A stretch of 64,000 bases of DNA, from NCBI RefSeq assembly GCF_030646165.1, contig NZ_JAUTDO010000014.1:50482-114481 (forward strand). The letters run 5' to 3'. A program made the position numbers and the translations under genes. Below, piece after piece: positions 1-8,603 of the stretch (the first letter of the stretch is position 1; every line of letters starts with the position of its first letter). The notes beneath the pieces were generated by a model. It was not told where the DNA came from. It saw only the letters and a list, made by a program, of their open reading frames with translations, and did not search any database. This DNA is from Conexibacter sp. CPCC 206217. GTDB taxonomy: Bacteria > Actinomycetota > Thermoleophilia > Solirubrobacterales > Solirubrobacteraceae.

Positions 1-2
1 GC

Positions 3-320
3 GCAATCGCATTTGCAGGTTGCGGCGGCGACTCGGCCGAGGACACGGTCAACACGCTGAGACAGCAGGGCCAGGCGCTGCAGGAGAAGGGCAGAGCGCT
101 GCAGCAGAAGGCGAGAGACCTCGCGCAGCAGGTCAGAGACGGCAGGATCACCGCCGAGGAGATGCAGAGACAGCTCCAGGACGGCGCGAACGAGATCCAG
201 AGAGACGCGACCGACGCCGCCGGCGACGCGATCGACAACCTGCAGGACTCGGACCTCCCCGACGACGCGAAGCAGCAGCTCGAGGATGCGAAGAAGCAGC
301 TGGAGGAAGCGACCAGATAG
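3..320 (+). CDS. Lipoprotein with coiled-coil body (5' end cut off by window)
   Basis: The reading frame enters from the left edge and ends at TAG 318-320. The first visible residues, AIAFAGCGGD, look like the end of a lipoprotein signal peptide with the lipobox cysteine at about residue 7, so probably only 10-20 signal-peptide residues are missing. The mature part is charged, Gln- and Glu-rich and helical (QQGQALQEKG, QQKARDLAQQ), consistent with a coiled coil anchored on the outer face of the membrane. No enzymatic motif is visible. All eight arginine codons are AGA or AGG, which is striking in DNA this GC-rich. The function is unknown. Confidence 0.75.
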   Translation, partial: AIAFAGCGGDSAEDTVNTLRQQGQALQEKGRALQQKARDLAQQVRDGRITAEEMQRQLQDGANEIQRDATDAAGDAIDNLQDSDLPDDAKQQLEDAKKQLEEATR

Positions 321-415
321 GTCGCCTCACGGTGCACGGGCCGCGCGTCGGGGCGCGGCCCGGCGCTCGGTGCGACCGCGACGGGCCGCGCTCCGCGCAG
401 CCCGGCCCCGCGCTC

Positions 416-2023
416 CTAGCGCCGCGGTCCGCCCGGGATCTCGTCGCGCAGCGCTCTGAGCCCGGCGGACGCCGGACCGTTCACGGCCGGCAGGCCACCG
501 GCCGACGCCGACGCCGACGCCGCCCGCGCCCCGCTCCGCCCCGCGCGCGCCGCCTTCGCCGCCGCGCCCGCCCAGTTCGGCGTCGTCGGCGTCTCGCGCA
601 ACAGCGTCGGCCACGTCGCCTCGTCGAGCACGCCCGTCGCAGGCAGCCCCTTCGACGTCTGGTAGGCGCGCACGGCGGACGCGGTGCCGGGGCCGTAGTC
701 GCCGTCGACTCTGATCGAGGCGCCGGCGCCGGCGAGGTGCTGCTGCGCCCACACGACGAGGTCGCCCTTCGAACCGGTCTTCGAGCCGTTCGCACGCAGC
801 GTCGGATAGCGCGGCGCGTCGAGCACCTCGACCGGGTCTATGTCCGCGCCGACCGCGCCCCAGTCCGACGTCGAGGCGAAATCCCACACCCACCAGCTGA
901 CGCCGGTCGCGCCGTAGCCGGCCGACAGCTGCCGGAAGCGCCGCACGTCGGCGGCGGCGGTGCCGTCGTAGGTCTGCCCGAGCGGGTAGATCGGCTGCTG
1001 GTAGACGGTGTTGTACTGGTAGGTGATCTGCAGGCTGGTGTCGACCGACGTGCCTATCGTCTTCCAGTAGACCTGCGGCAGGTTGAACGTCGCACCGCCC
1101 GGCGCCATGAAGACGGAGTAGGGGAAGCCCGGGTGGTAGTGGACGTAGGGGAAGCTCGTCAGCGCGATCGGGAAGTCGTCGCCGACGGCGGCGCGCAGCG
1201 CTCTCGTGTAGCGCTGCGCCTGCGCGTACTTGCCCTCGTAGGCGGTCTCGGCGTCGATCACGAAGCAGTCGGCGCCGGCCTCCTTCGCGGCCGCGCCCGC
1301 GCGCGCCTCGCCGAGCGGGTCTCTGCCGTAGACGAACTGCCAGCCGCAGACGTTCAGCCCCGTCGCCTTCAACGCCGCGACGGCGCTGGAGGAGAACTGC
1401 GCCCACGGATCGTCGCCGTCGGCGCTCTTGACGAAGATCGTCCGCACGCCCGCCGCGGCCGCTCTCGCGGCGATCGCCTCGGGGTTGCCGCCGGCGGCTC
1501 TTCTGAGGTACCAGATCCACATCCCGCTGCCGTCGAAGACGCTTCTGCCGGGGCGCGGCGCGATCGCCGGCGGCGACGTCGGCGCCGGTCTGGTGACCTT
1601 GGCCGGCGGCTTGCGGACCGTGATGCGCTTCGCGTTGGAGTAGCGCGGTCCGGGCACGACGACGCGGATCAGGCCGCTGACAGCGTCTCTCGGCACGCTC
1701 ACGAGCAGCCGCGTCTTCGTGCGCAGACGACCACCGACGCGGCGCTTGCCGGCCTTGCCGGCGGCGCTGCGGACCGGGAACTCGACTCTCGCGCGCGTCG
1801 TCATCCCGCCGGCGCCGACGAGCATCTTGCCGCCGCGCACGACGATCGAGTGCGACTCGGCGCACGGGTACGGCGTCGAGGAGCAGCGCGTGAAGACGAG
1901 TCTCAGCTTCGGCGGCTTCTTCGCTCTTGCCTGCGCGCTCGCGCCGGCGGTCGCGAAGACGGCGCCCAGCAGCGTGAGCGCGGCGACGAGCAGCAGGAGC
2001 AGATGTCGGGGGGCGGCGGTCAT
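416..2023 (-). CDS. Secreted TIM-barrel (glycoside hydrolase-like) protein with C-terminal peptidoglycan-binding domain
   Basis: The 535-residue protein has an N-terminal signal peptide (LLLLLVAALTLLGAV, cleavage near ASAQA). A beta-rich linker region to about residue 150 follows. Residues 165-405 look like a TIM barrel (GMWIWYLRRAAGG, CFVIDAETAYEG, LPQVYWKT, GVSWWVWDF). The acidic pair in FVIDAE fits a glycosidase-type active site of the GH25/DUF1906 kind, although the family is not certain. Residues 415-475 form a peptidoglycan-binding domain (GDYGPGTASAVRAYQ). The likely role is cell-wall binding and hydrolysis or remodelling outside the cell. It is a single gene, and its downstream neighbour is the truncated lipoprotein. 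Confidence 0.8.
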   Translation of the reverse strand: MTAAPRHLLLLLVAALTLLGAVFATAGASAQARAKKPPKLRLVFTRCSSTPYPCAESHSIVVRGGKMLVGAGGMTTRARVEFPVRSAAGKAGKRRVGGRLRTKTRLLVSVPRDAVSGLIRVVVPGPRYSNAKRITVRKPPAKVTRPAPTSPPAIAPRPGRSVFDGSGMWIWYLRRAAGGNPEAIAARAAAAGVRTIFVKSADGDDPWAQFSSSAVAALKATGLNVCGWQFVYGRDPLGEARAGAAAKEAGADCFVIDAETAYEGKYAQAQRYTRALRAAVGDDFPIALTSFPYVHYHPGFPYSVFMAPGGATFNLPQVYWKTIGTSVDTSLQITYQYNTVYQQPIYPLGQTYDGTAAADVRRFRQLSAGYGATGVSWWVWDFASTSDWGAVGADIDPVEVLDAPRYPTLRANGSKTGSKGDLVVWAQQHLAGAGASIRVDGDYGPGTASAVRAYQTSKGLPATGVLDEATWPTLLRETPTTPNWAGAAAKAARAGRSGARAASASASAGGLPAVNGPASAGLRALRDEIPGGPRR

Positions 2024-2113
2024 GACAACGGTACGGTCGGGCGGCGGCCGTCAGGCAGCTTAGGCGCCCGACCCGCGTGGATCTGGGCGCTCCGTTGCAA
2101 GCCATCAACACGG

Positions 2114-2737
2114 CTATGCGGCGTGCGTTGCGGTGGGTGCCGCAGAGGGGTGGCGCGCTGACCGGCTCGGCGCCCGTCGACCGCCCCCGCGCGCCAACCG
2201 CTCGCGGAACGTCTGCGTGTGCGCGCGGTCGGGGCGCAGCACGACGATCTCCCCGGGCGCGTTGGCGAGCAGCCAGGCGGTCTCCTCGGGCGTGAAGCCG
2301 TCGCCGCCGCTGGCCGTCTCGGCGGCGAGCACGATCCGGTCGTAGCGCTCGTGCGCGAGCATCTCGCGCAGCGCGTGACGCGAGTCGCGCCCCTTCTCGA
2401 TGCGCGTGTCGACCGCCACCCCGTAGTGCCGCGCGCGCTGCTCGACCGCGTCCAGCAGCGCCAGCGCGACGGCGCTCTGGCGCGGCAGCGGGCAGTCGAG
2501 CGCGAGGTGCAGCGGGACCTCGGCGAGGTAGACCGGCACGAGCGTCGCGTGCTCGGCTCTCGCCAGCCGCAGCGCCGCCTCCAGCGCCGGCATCGACAGC
2601 TCCTTGCCGAGGAATGGGAACAGCACCCGCCTGCCGCCCAGATCCGGCACGGCGCGCTGGATGCGGTGGCCGCGGATCGCCCACGCGGCAGCCGCCGCGA
2701 GCATCAGCGGGACGACGGTGACGAGCACGTCGGTCAT
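2114..2737 (-). CDS. Membrane-anchored universal stress protein (Usp) domain protein
   Basis: The 207-residue protein starts with one transmembrane helix (VTVVPLMLAAAAAWAI). A Usp-like alpha/beta domain follows (GGRRVLFPFLGKELS ... YDRIVLAAE ... GEIVVLRP). It is the last gene of the kdp operon and overlaps the upstream kdpD-N gene by the four bases ATGA, so the two are probably translated together. KdpD itself contains a Usp domain. A second, membrane-tethered Usp copy suggests a role in sensing or tuning of the Kdp system, which is inference. The C-terminal 40 residues are Arg- and Ala-rich and may be disordered. Confidence 0.75.
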   Translation of the reverse strand: MTDVLVTVVPLMLAAAAAWAIRGHRIQRAVPDLGGRRVLFPFLGKELSMPALEAALRLARAEHATLVPVYLAEVPLHLALDCPLPRQSAVALALLDAVEQRARHYGVAVDTRIEKGRDSRHALREMLAHERYDRIVLAAETASGGDGFTPEETAWLLANAPGEIVVLRPDRAHTQTFRERLARGGGRRAPSRSARHPSAAPTATHAA

Positions 2738-3855
2738 CCCTCCCGCCTCGTCCGATCCGCGACGATCCGCACGTCGATGCCCGGCAGCGCGGCCAGCAGC
2801 CGGCTCGGCAGCGACGGGCGCAGCAGGCGCTGCAGCGCGTTGCGATGGCTCGGCTCACCGATCAGCACGTAGGTCGTGCCGCGCTCGCGCGCGACGCGCC
2901 GGACGGTCGCGACGAGGTCGTCGCCCTGCTCGATCAGCAGGTGCGCGCCGAGCACGACCGCGAGACGGCGCAGCGCCTCGAGCTGCGCCGTCTCGCCGTC
3001 GCTCAGCTCGCGCGGCGGCTGCAGCCACAGCAGGTCGAGGTCGGTTCCGAGCCGCTGCGCCGAGCGCCACGCGCGCCGCACGACGCGCTGCGACGACGGC
3101 GTCGGCTCGACCAGCGCCAGCAGTCGCTCGCCGATCGCGGCCGGCGCCGCGTCGAGGAAGACGCGCTCCCCGTCGACCCGCCGCGCAGGCGCCGACGACG
3201 GCCCGAGGACGCGCCGGGCCTCGACCTCCTCGGCGACCTGTCGCAGCGCGACCTCGCGCAGCGCCGACAGGTTCTCCAGCGTGAAGAAGTTGTTCAGCGC
3301 CGACTCGACGCGCGCCGCCGGATAGACCTTGCCGGCCCGCAGCCGTTCGATCAGCGCCTCCGGCGTCAGGTCGATCAGGACCAGTTCGTCGGCGTCGCCG
3401 AGCACCTCGTCGGGCACCGTCTCGCGCACGCGCGTCGTCGTCAGCTCCGCGACCTGGTCGTTGAGCGACTCGAGGTGCTGCACGTTGACGGTCGAATAGA
3501 CGTCGATTCCGGCGTGGAGCACGTCGGCGACGTCTCTGTAGCGCTTGTCGTGCTCCAGCCCCGGCGCGTTGGTGTGCGCGAGCTCGTCGATCAGGCACAG
3601 CTCCGGGGCGCGCGCGATGATCGCCGACAGGTCCATCTCCTCCAGCAGCGCGCCGCGGTGCTCGACGCGCCGCCGCGGCACGACCTCGAGCCCGGCGGCC
3701 TGCGCGGTCGTCTCCGCGCGGCCATGGGGCTCGAGGTAGCCGATCGCGACGTCGCGACCGTTCTCGGCCTCGGCCTGCCCCTCCTGCAGCATCCGGTACG
3801 TCTTGCCGACGCCCGCCGCCATCCCGAGGAAGACCTTCAGCCGGCCGGGCATCAC
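2734..3855 (-). CDS. kdpD: KdpD N-terminal sensor half (KdpD domain plus Usp domain, no kinase)
   Basis: The 373-residue protein matches only the cytoplasmic N-terminal part of KdpD. Residues 1-215 carry the KdpD domain with the Walker-A-like motif GMAAGVGKT and the downstream DELAHTNAPG motif. Residues 230-365 form a Usp domain (LDLLWLQPPRELSDGE, TYVLIGEPSH). The four transmembrane helices, the H-box and the ATPase domain of full-length KdpD (about 890 residues in E. coli) are absent. The start ATG overlaps the kdpB stop (ATGA). Stand-alone N-terminal KdpD proteins are known in some bacteria. Here the missing half is probably the DUF4118 kinase at 12446-13984. Confidence 0.9.
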   Translation of the reverse strand: MMPGRLKVFLGMAAGVGKTYRMLQEGQAEAENGRDVAIGYLEPHGRAETTAQAAGLEVVPRRRVEHRGALLEEMDLSAIIARAPELCLIDELAHTNAPGLEHDKRYRDVADVLHAGIDVYSTVNVQHLESLNDQVAELTTTRVRETVPDEVLGDADELVLIDLTPEALIERLRAGKVYPAARVESALNNFFTLENLSALREVALRQVAEEVEARRVLGPSSAPARRVDGERVFLDAAPAAIGERLLALVEPTPSSQRVVRRAWRSAQRLGTDLDLLWLQPPRELSDGETAQLEALRRLAVVLGAHLLIEQGDDLVATVRRVARERGTTYVLIGEPSHRNALQRLLRPSLPSRLLAALPGIDVRIVADRTRREG

Positions 3856-5978
3856 GCCCCCAGCAGGTTGTGGACGATCAGGTCGACGAGCTTGATCCCG
3901 ATGAAGGGCGCGATCAGGCCGCCGAGGCCGTAGACGAGCAGGTTGCGGCGCAGCAGCGCGGTCGCGCCGACCGGCCGGAACTTGACGCCGCGCAGCGCCA
4001 GCGGGACGAGCATCGGGATCACGAGCGCGTTGAAGACGATCGCGGAGACGATCGCCGAGCGCGGCGTCCCGAGGTTCATGATGTTGAGCTTGTCCAGCGG
4101 CCCGGTGCCGTCGGCGTGGGTCGCGTAGGTGGCCGCGAAGATCGCCGGCAGGATCGCGAAGTACTTCGCGACGTCGTTGGCGATCGAGAACGTCGTCAGC
4201 GCGCCGCGCGTGATCAGCAGCTGCTTGCCGACCTCCACGATCTCGATCAGCTTCGTCGGGTTGGAGTCGAGGTCGACCATGTTGCCGGCCTCGCGCGCGG
4301 CCTGGGTGCCGGTGTTCATCGCGACGCCGACGTCGGCCTGCGCGAGCGCAGGCGCGTCGTTGGTGCCGTCGCCGGTCATCGCGACCATCCGCCCGCCCGA
4401 CTGCTGCTCCTTGATCAGCGCGAGCTTCGCCTCCGGCGTCGCCTCGGCGAGGAAGTCGTCGACGCCGGCCTCCTGCGCGATCTTCGCCGCCGTCAGCGGG
4501 TTGTCGCCGGTCACCATCACCGTTCGGATGCCCATCGCGCGGAGGTGGTCGAACCGCTCCCTCATGCCCTCCTTGACGATGTCCTGCAGGTGCACGACGC
4601 CGAGCGCCTGGTTGTCGCGCGCGACCGCCAGCGGCGTGCCGCCGTCGCGCGCGATCTGGTCCATCGCCGCTCTCAGCTGCGGCGGCGTGGTGCCGCCCTC
4701 GGCCGCGATCCAGCGCTCGATCGCGTCGCCGGCGCCCTTGCGCAGGCGCACGCCGTCGTAGTCGACGCCGGACATGCGCGTCTGCGCGGTGAACGGGACG
4801 AACTGCGCCTCGCTCTGCGTCAGCTCGCGAGCGCGGATGCCGAGCCTGTCCTTCGCCAGCACGACGATCGAGCGACCCTCGGGCGTCTCGTCGGCGAGCG
4901 AGGAGAGCTGCGCCGCCTCGGCCAGCTCACGCTCCGACACGCCGGGCATCGGCACGAACGCCGACGCCTGCCGGTTGCCGAGCGTGATCGTGCCGGTCTT
5001 GTCCAGCAGCAGCACGTCGACGTCGCCGGACGCCTCGACCGCGCGCCCGCTCAGCGCGAGCACGTTGCGGCGCACGAGCCGGTCCATGCCGGCGATGCCG
5101 ATCGCGCTCAGCAGCGCGCCGATCGTGGTGGGGATCAACGCGACGAGCAGGGAGATCAGCGTCGCGAGCGAGGTCGCGGTGCCGGCGTAGTCGGCGAACG
5201 GACGCAGCGTCACCACGACGACGAGGAAGATCAGCGTCAGGCCCGCGAGCAGGATCCCGAGCGCGATCTCGTTCGGCGTCTTGCGGCGCGACGCACCCTC
5301 GACCAAGGCGATCATGCGGTCGAGGAACGACTCGCCGGGCTTCTGCGTGACCTCGACGAGGAGCTCGTCGGAGAGGACGCGCGTGCCGCCGGTGACGGCG
5401 CTGCGGTCGCCGCCGGCCTCGCGGATCACCGGCGCGGACTCGCCCGTGATCGCCGACTCGTCGACGGAGGCGATCCCTCGCACGACGGTGCCGTCGCCCG
5501 GGATCACCTCGCCCGCGACCACGACGACGACGTCGCCCGGCTGCAGCTCGCCGGCGGCCTTCGTGCCGCCGTCGCGCAGTCTCGCGAGCGTCTCGCTGCG
5601 CATCGCGCGCAGCGACGCCGCCTGCGCGCGGCCGCGGCCCTCCGCGATCGCCTCCGCGAAGTTGCCGAAGACGACCGTCAGCCACAGCCAGCCGCTGACG
5701 GTGAACGTGTACCAGGCGGGATCGCTGCCGGCGCCGGCGATCGAACCGCCGAACGCCTGCACGATCCAGACGATCGTCGTCAGCAAGGCGCCGACCTCGA
5801 CGACGAACATGACCGGGTTGCGCACCATCGCGCGCGGGTTCAGCTTGCGCAGCGAGTCGAGCAGGGCGGTGCGCAGGATCGCCGGTTCCAGCAGCGATCT
5901 GGTCGGCCGCCCCGAACCGTCGTGCCCGCGCGGGACGCCCGCGGAGGGCGGCGGGGTCTGGTCGGCAACGGCGGTCAT
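3852..5978 (-). CDS. kdpB: Potassium-transporting P-type ATPase catalytic subunit KdpB
   Basis: At 708 residues this is close to the usual size (about 680). It has the phosphorylation loop LLLDKTGTITLG with the catalytic Asp, the actuator motif ITGES and the hinge MTGDGTNDAPALAQADVG. It also has N-terminal transmembrane helices before the actuator domain and a C-terminal membrane bundle. It hydrolyses ATP to drive K+ import through KdpA. The gene lies after kdpC rather than before it. It overlaps kdpC by four bases upstream and kdpD-N by four bases downstream, so stoichiometric translation of the complex is likely. Confidence 0.97.
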   Translation of the reverse strand: MTAVADQTPPPSAGVPRGHDGSGRPTRSLLEPAILRTALLDSLRKLNPRAMVRNPVMFVVEVGALLTTIVWIVQAFGGSIAGAGSDPAWYTFTVSGWLWLTVVFGNFAEAIAEGRGRAQAASLRAMRSETLARLRDGGTKAAGELQPGDVVVVVAGEVIPGDGTVVRGIASVDESAITGESAPVIREAGGDRSAVTGGTRVLSDELLVEVTQKPGESFLDRMIALVEGASRRKTPNEIALGILLAGLTLIFLVVVVTLRPFADYAGTATSLATLISLLVALIPTTIGALLSAIGIAGMDRLVRRNVLALSGRAVEASGDVDVLLLDKTGTITLGNRQASAFVPMPGVSERELAEAAQLSSLADETPEGRSIVVLAKDRLGIRARELTQSEAQFVPFTAQTRMSGVDYDGVRLRKGAGDAIERWIAAEGGTTPPQLRAAMDQIARDGGTPLAVARDNQALGVVHLQDIVKEGMRERFDHLRAMGIRTVMVTGDNPLTAAKIAQEAGVDDFLAEATPEAKLALIKEQQSGGRMVAMTGDGTNDAPALAQADVGVAMNTGTQAAREAGNMVDLDSNPTKLIEIVEVGKQLLITRGALTTFSIANDVAKYFAILPAIFAATYATHADGTGPLDKLNIMNLGTPRSAIVSAIVFNALVIPMLVPLALRGVKFRPVGATALLRRNLLVYGLGGLIAPFIGIKLVDLIVHNLLGA

Positions 5979-6559
5979 CGGGCGGTCTCCTTGTCGAGCG
6001 CGAGGTTGAGTTGCAGGACGTTCACGCCGGGCTCGCCGAAGAGGCCGAGGCTGCGGTCGTCCGTGTTCTGGTCGATCAGCTGGTCGACGCGGTCGATCGC
6101 GAGGCCGCGGACGGCGGCGACGCGATGCGCCTGGATCCGCGCGTTGGCGGGCGTGATCTGCGGATCGACGCCGGAGGCCGACGTCTGGACCGCGTCCGGC
6201 GGGATCTGCGCGCGCGTCAGCGTTCTGTCGTATCCGCCTTCGGTCTTCAGGTACCGCTTCGCGGCCTTCGCGATCGTGTCCCTGGTGTCTGCGCCGTTGG
6301 GTCCCGCGTTGGAGAAGAACGTCGCGGAGGGGTTGTAGTCGCTCTGCGACGGGCGACTGTGGAAGTACTGGGGTCTGTTGAAGCTCTGCCCCAGCAGGCG
6401 CGAGCCGACGACTCTGCCGTCGCGCTTGACCTGGCTGCCGTTGGCGGCGTCGTTGAACGCGACCTGGCTGACGCCGGTGACCACGAGCGGATAGAGCAGA
6501 CCGAGCACGAGCGTCAGCACGATCAGGCCGACGACGGTGGCTGTGAGGTCCTTCTTCAT
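5975..6559 (-). CDS. kdpC: Potassium-transporting ATPase subunit KdpC
   Basis: The 194-residue protein has one N-terminal transmembrane helix (GLIVLTLVLGLLYPLVVTG) and a periplasmic-side domain carrying family motifs (GSRLLGQSFNRPQYFHSRPS, SASGVDPQITPANA). It stabilises the KdpFABC pump and modulates ATP affinity. Its ATG overlaps the kdpA stop codon (TGATG). The 3' end overlaps kdpB, which gives the order A-C-B instead of the usual A-B-C. Confidence 0.96.
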   Translation of the reverse strand: MKKDLTATVVGLIVLTLVLGLLYPLVVTGVSQVAFNDAANGSQVKRDGRVVGSRLLGQSFNRPQYFHSRPSQSDYNPSATFFSNAGPNGADTRDTIAKAAKRYLKTEGGYDRTLTRAQIPPDAVQTSASGVDPQITPANARIQAHRVAAVRGLAIDRVDQLIDQNTDDRSLGLFGEPGVNVLQLNLALDKETAR

Positions 6560-8289
6560 CAGAACATCCGATCCGTGAGGCCCTGCACGACCGGGCCGAG
6601 CAGGAGGGCTGGGACGAAGGTGAGGAGCGCGACGAGCAGGATCGTGCCGACCGTCAGCACACCGAACGTCGGCGTGTCGGTGCGCATCGTGCCGGGGCCC
6701 GGGGGCGAGGTCTTGCGCCCGGCGAGCGCCCCGCCGATCGCCAGCACCGCGACGAGCGGCAGGAAGCGGCCGATCAACATCGCACCGCCGCCGAGCACGT
6801 CGGCGAAGGTGAAGCCGAAGGAGCCCGCGTTGCCCGGTGCGTTGGGCTGGATGAAGCCGGTGTAGCCGGCGAACGCGGAGCCGTTGTTGTTCGTCTGCGA
6901 GGTGTAGGCGTAGAGCGTCTCGGAGAAGCCCTGCGGCCCGCCGTTGTAGATCGATCTCAGGCCGTACTTGCTCGCGATCGCGAACGCGGTCGCGACGAGC
7001 ACGAACAGCGGTACGGCAAGCGTGCCGACCATCGTCAGCTTCACCTCCCGCGCGCCGATCTTCTTGCCGAGGTACTCAGGCGTGCGGCCGACCATCAGGC
7101 CCGCGATGAAGACCGCGAGGATGATGAACATCAGCATCGAGGTGAGCCCCGAGCCGACGCCGCCGAAGATCACCTCGCCGGTCATCATGTTCGCCATCGG
7201 CAGCGCGCCGCCGATGCCGGTGAGCGACTCCATCGCCGCGTTGACCGCGCCGCACGAGGCGACCGTCGTGACGACCGCGAAGAGCGAGCTGGAGCCGATC
7301 CCGAAGCGTGTCTCCTTGCCCTCGAAGTTGCCGCCGTGGATGCCGGCGAGATGCTGCGCGGGCGTGCCGTGCGACTCCGCCGCGTACACGATCGCAACCG
7401 CGATCGCGAAGAAGGTGAACATCGCGCCGTAGACCATCCAACCCTGGCGGCGGTTGCCGACCATGCGGCCGAACGTCGCGGTGAGACCGGCGGGGATCAC
7501 CAGGATCGCCAGCATCGAGACGACGTTGGTGAGGCCGCTGGCGTTCTCGAACGGCATCGCTGAATTGACGTTGAAGAAACCGCCGCCGTTGGTGCCCAGC
7601 AGCTTGATCGCCTCCTGCGAGGCGACCGGGCCGAGCGTGATCAGCTGTCTGACCCCTTCCAGACTGGTGAACGCCTGCGCGGGTGACAGTGACTGCACGA
7701 GCCCCTGCGAGACGAAGAACAGCGCCAACACGAAGGCGAACGGCAGCAGCAGGTACAGCAGCGTGCGGGTGAGGTCGCTCCAGAAGTTGCCGAGCGTCTT
7801 CAGGCTGCGCGCGGAGAAGCCGCGGATGACCGCGATCAGGACCGCGATGCCGACCGCGGCGGAGAGGAAGTTCTGCACCGCCAGGCCGGCCATCTGGCTG
7901 AAGTTCGACATCGTCGTCTCACCGGCGTAGTACTGCCAGTTGGTGTTGGAGACGAACGACGAGGCGTTGTTGAAGGTGACGTCGGCGGGCGCGCCGCCGA
8001 AGCCGGCGGGGTTGAACGGCAGCGATCCCTGCAGGCGCAGGATCGCGTAGAGCAACAACCACGACCCGAGGCTGAAGATCAGAACTGAACGCGCGTAGCC
8101 CTTCCAGTCCTGCTCCTGCTCGGGGTCGATGCGGATGGTCTTGTAGAAGCCGCGCTCGATCGGGCCGAGCACGCGCGGGAAGATCGGCGCGCCGCTGTAG
8201 ATGCGGTGCATGTAGGCGCCGACGAGGGGCGTCACCGCGGTCAGCGCCGCGATGAAGACGAGGATCTGGATCCAGCCCTGGACGGTCAT
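6559..8289 (-). CDS. kdpA: Potassium-transporting ATPase K+-binding subunit KdpA
   Basis: The 576-residue polytopic membrane protein belongs to the superfamily of K+ transporters. Selectivity-filter regions are visible, for example LGTNGGGFFNVNSAMPFEN and VTFNNASSFVSNTNWQYY. It binds extracellular K+ and passes it to KdpB. It starts three bases after the kdpF stop, and a GGGGAG ribosome-binding site lies inside the kdpF coding region. Its stop overlaps the kdpC start by one base. Confidence 0.97.
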   Translation of the reverse strand: MTVQGWIQILVFIAALTAVTPLVGAYMHRIYSGAPIFPRVLGPIERGFYKTIRIDPEQEQDWKGYARSVLIFSLGSWLLLYAILRLQGSLPFNPAGFGGAPADVTFNNASSFVSNTNWQYYAGETTMSNFSQMAGLAVQNFLSAAVGIAVLIAVIRGFSARSLKTLGNFWSDLTRTLLYLLLPFAFVLALFFVSQGLVQSLSPAQAFTSLEGVRQLITLGPVASQEAIKLLGTNGGGFFNVNSAMPFENASGLTNVVSMLAILVIPAGLTATFGRMVGNRRQGWMVYGAMFTFFAIAVAIVYAAESHGTPAQHLAGIHGGNFEGKETRFGIGSSSLFAVVTTVASCGAVNAAMESLTGIGGALPMANMMTGEVIFGGVGSGLTSMLMFIILAVFIAGLMVGRTPEYLGKKIGAREVKLTMVGTLAVPLFVLVATAFAIASKYGLRSIYNGGPQGFSETLYAYTSQTNNNGSAFAGYTGFIQPNAPGNAGSFGFTFADVLGGGAMLIGRFLPLVAVLAIGGALAGRKTSPPGPGTMRTDTPTFGVLTVGTILLVALLTFVPALLLGPVVQGLTDRMF

Positions 8290-8292
8290 GTC

Positions 8293-8382
8293 TCAGAGCC
8301 GCTCCCCGCGCAGCAGCGCGTAGGAGAGGTAGAAGAAGACGGCGATCGAGACGAACAGCCCGATCGCGTTGCCGAGGCTCAT
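8293..8382 (-). CDS. kdpF: KdpF-like small membrane subunit (29 residues)
   Basis: This 29-residue ORF starts MSLGNAIGLF and ends YALLRGERL. It is one transmembrane helix followed by a basic tail, the size and layout of KdpF, which binds at the KdpA-KdpB interface and stabilises the complex. It lies directly upstream of kdpA and is too short for standard gene calls. AAGGA lies 11 bases before the ATG. Its ATG overlaps the stop of a second tiny membrane ORF (ATGA), so the two are probably co-translated. Confidence 0.85.
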   Translation of the reverse strand: MSLGNAIGLFVSIAVFFYLSYALLRGERL

Positions 8383-8459
8383 ATCCGTTCGATTCCTTCG
8401 ATGAGTGCGAGCATCGCGGCGAAGAACACGACCGCGAGCGCGATGACGAGGAGGTCCAT
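8379..8459 (-). CDS. Tiny membrane ORF (26 residues) at the head of the kdp operon
   Basis: This ORF starts MDLLVIALAVVFFAAM and ends LIEGIERI. It is a single predicted transmembrane helix with an acidic/basic tail. It overlaps the kdpF-like ORF by the four bases ATGA, which argues that it is translated. I recall unannotated ORFs of this size and pattern next to kdpF in other high-GC genomes, but cannot verify that here. No clear Shine-Dalgarno precedes it, so a leaderless or near-leaderless transcript is possible. It may be a second accessory peptide of the Kdp pump or a coupling leader for kdpF. Confidence 0.6.
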   Translation of the reverse strand: MDLLVIALAVVFFAAMLALIEGIERI

Positions 8460-8494
8460 GCAGACCACTGTGCGACCGCGGCCGCCCAGCCCCG

Positions 8495-8535
8495 ATCAAG
8501 ATTCAGCGAGGGCGCATCAAGATTTCGTCAAGGGG
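8495..8535 (-). promoter_or_regulatory. Direct-repeat operator candidate upstream of kdp operon
   Basis: The 9-mer ATCAAGATT (plus-strand reading) occurs at 8495-8503 and again at 8516-8524, exactly 21 bp apart. A related half-site, GTCAAGGGG, follows 11 bp later at 8527-8535. OmpR/KdpE-family regulators bind tandem direct repeats spaced by one helical turn. The array sits 36-76 bp upstream of the first kdp ORF, so it is a plausible binding site for the response regulator at 11772-12449. Confidence 0.5.
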
Positions 8536-8603
8536 TTTGAGAGGGCTGCGGCTGAGGCGGTGCGAGCCGCCGTGCAGCGAGCGGCGGCCGCGGGTGGGCG
8601 GCG

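Noticed and set aside
20..2161. 713-codon plus-strand frame at the left end
   Set aside because: It crosses the lipoprotein gene out of frame and runs antisense to the secreted TIM-barrel protein. The composition is almost all Arg, Ala and Gly.
3870..6338. 822-codon plus-strand frame opposite kdpB and kdpC
   Set aside because: It is an Arg/Asp-rich antisense shadow of clearly recognisable Kdp genes, with no domain of its own.
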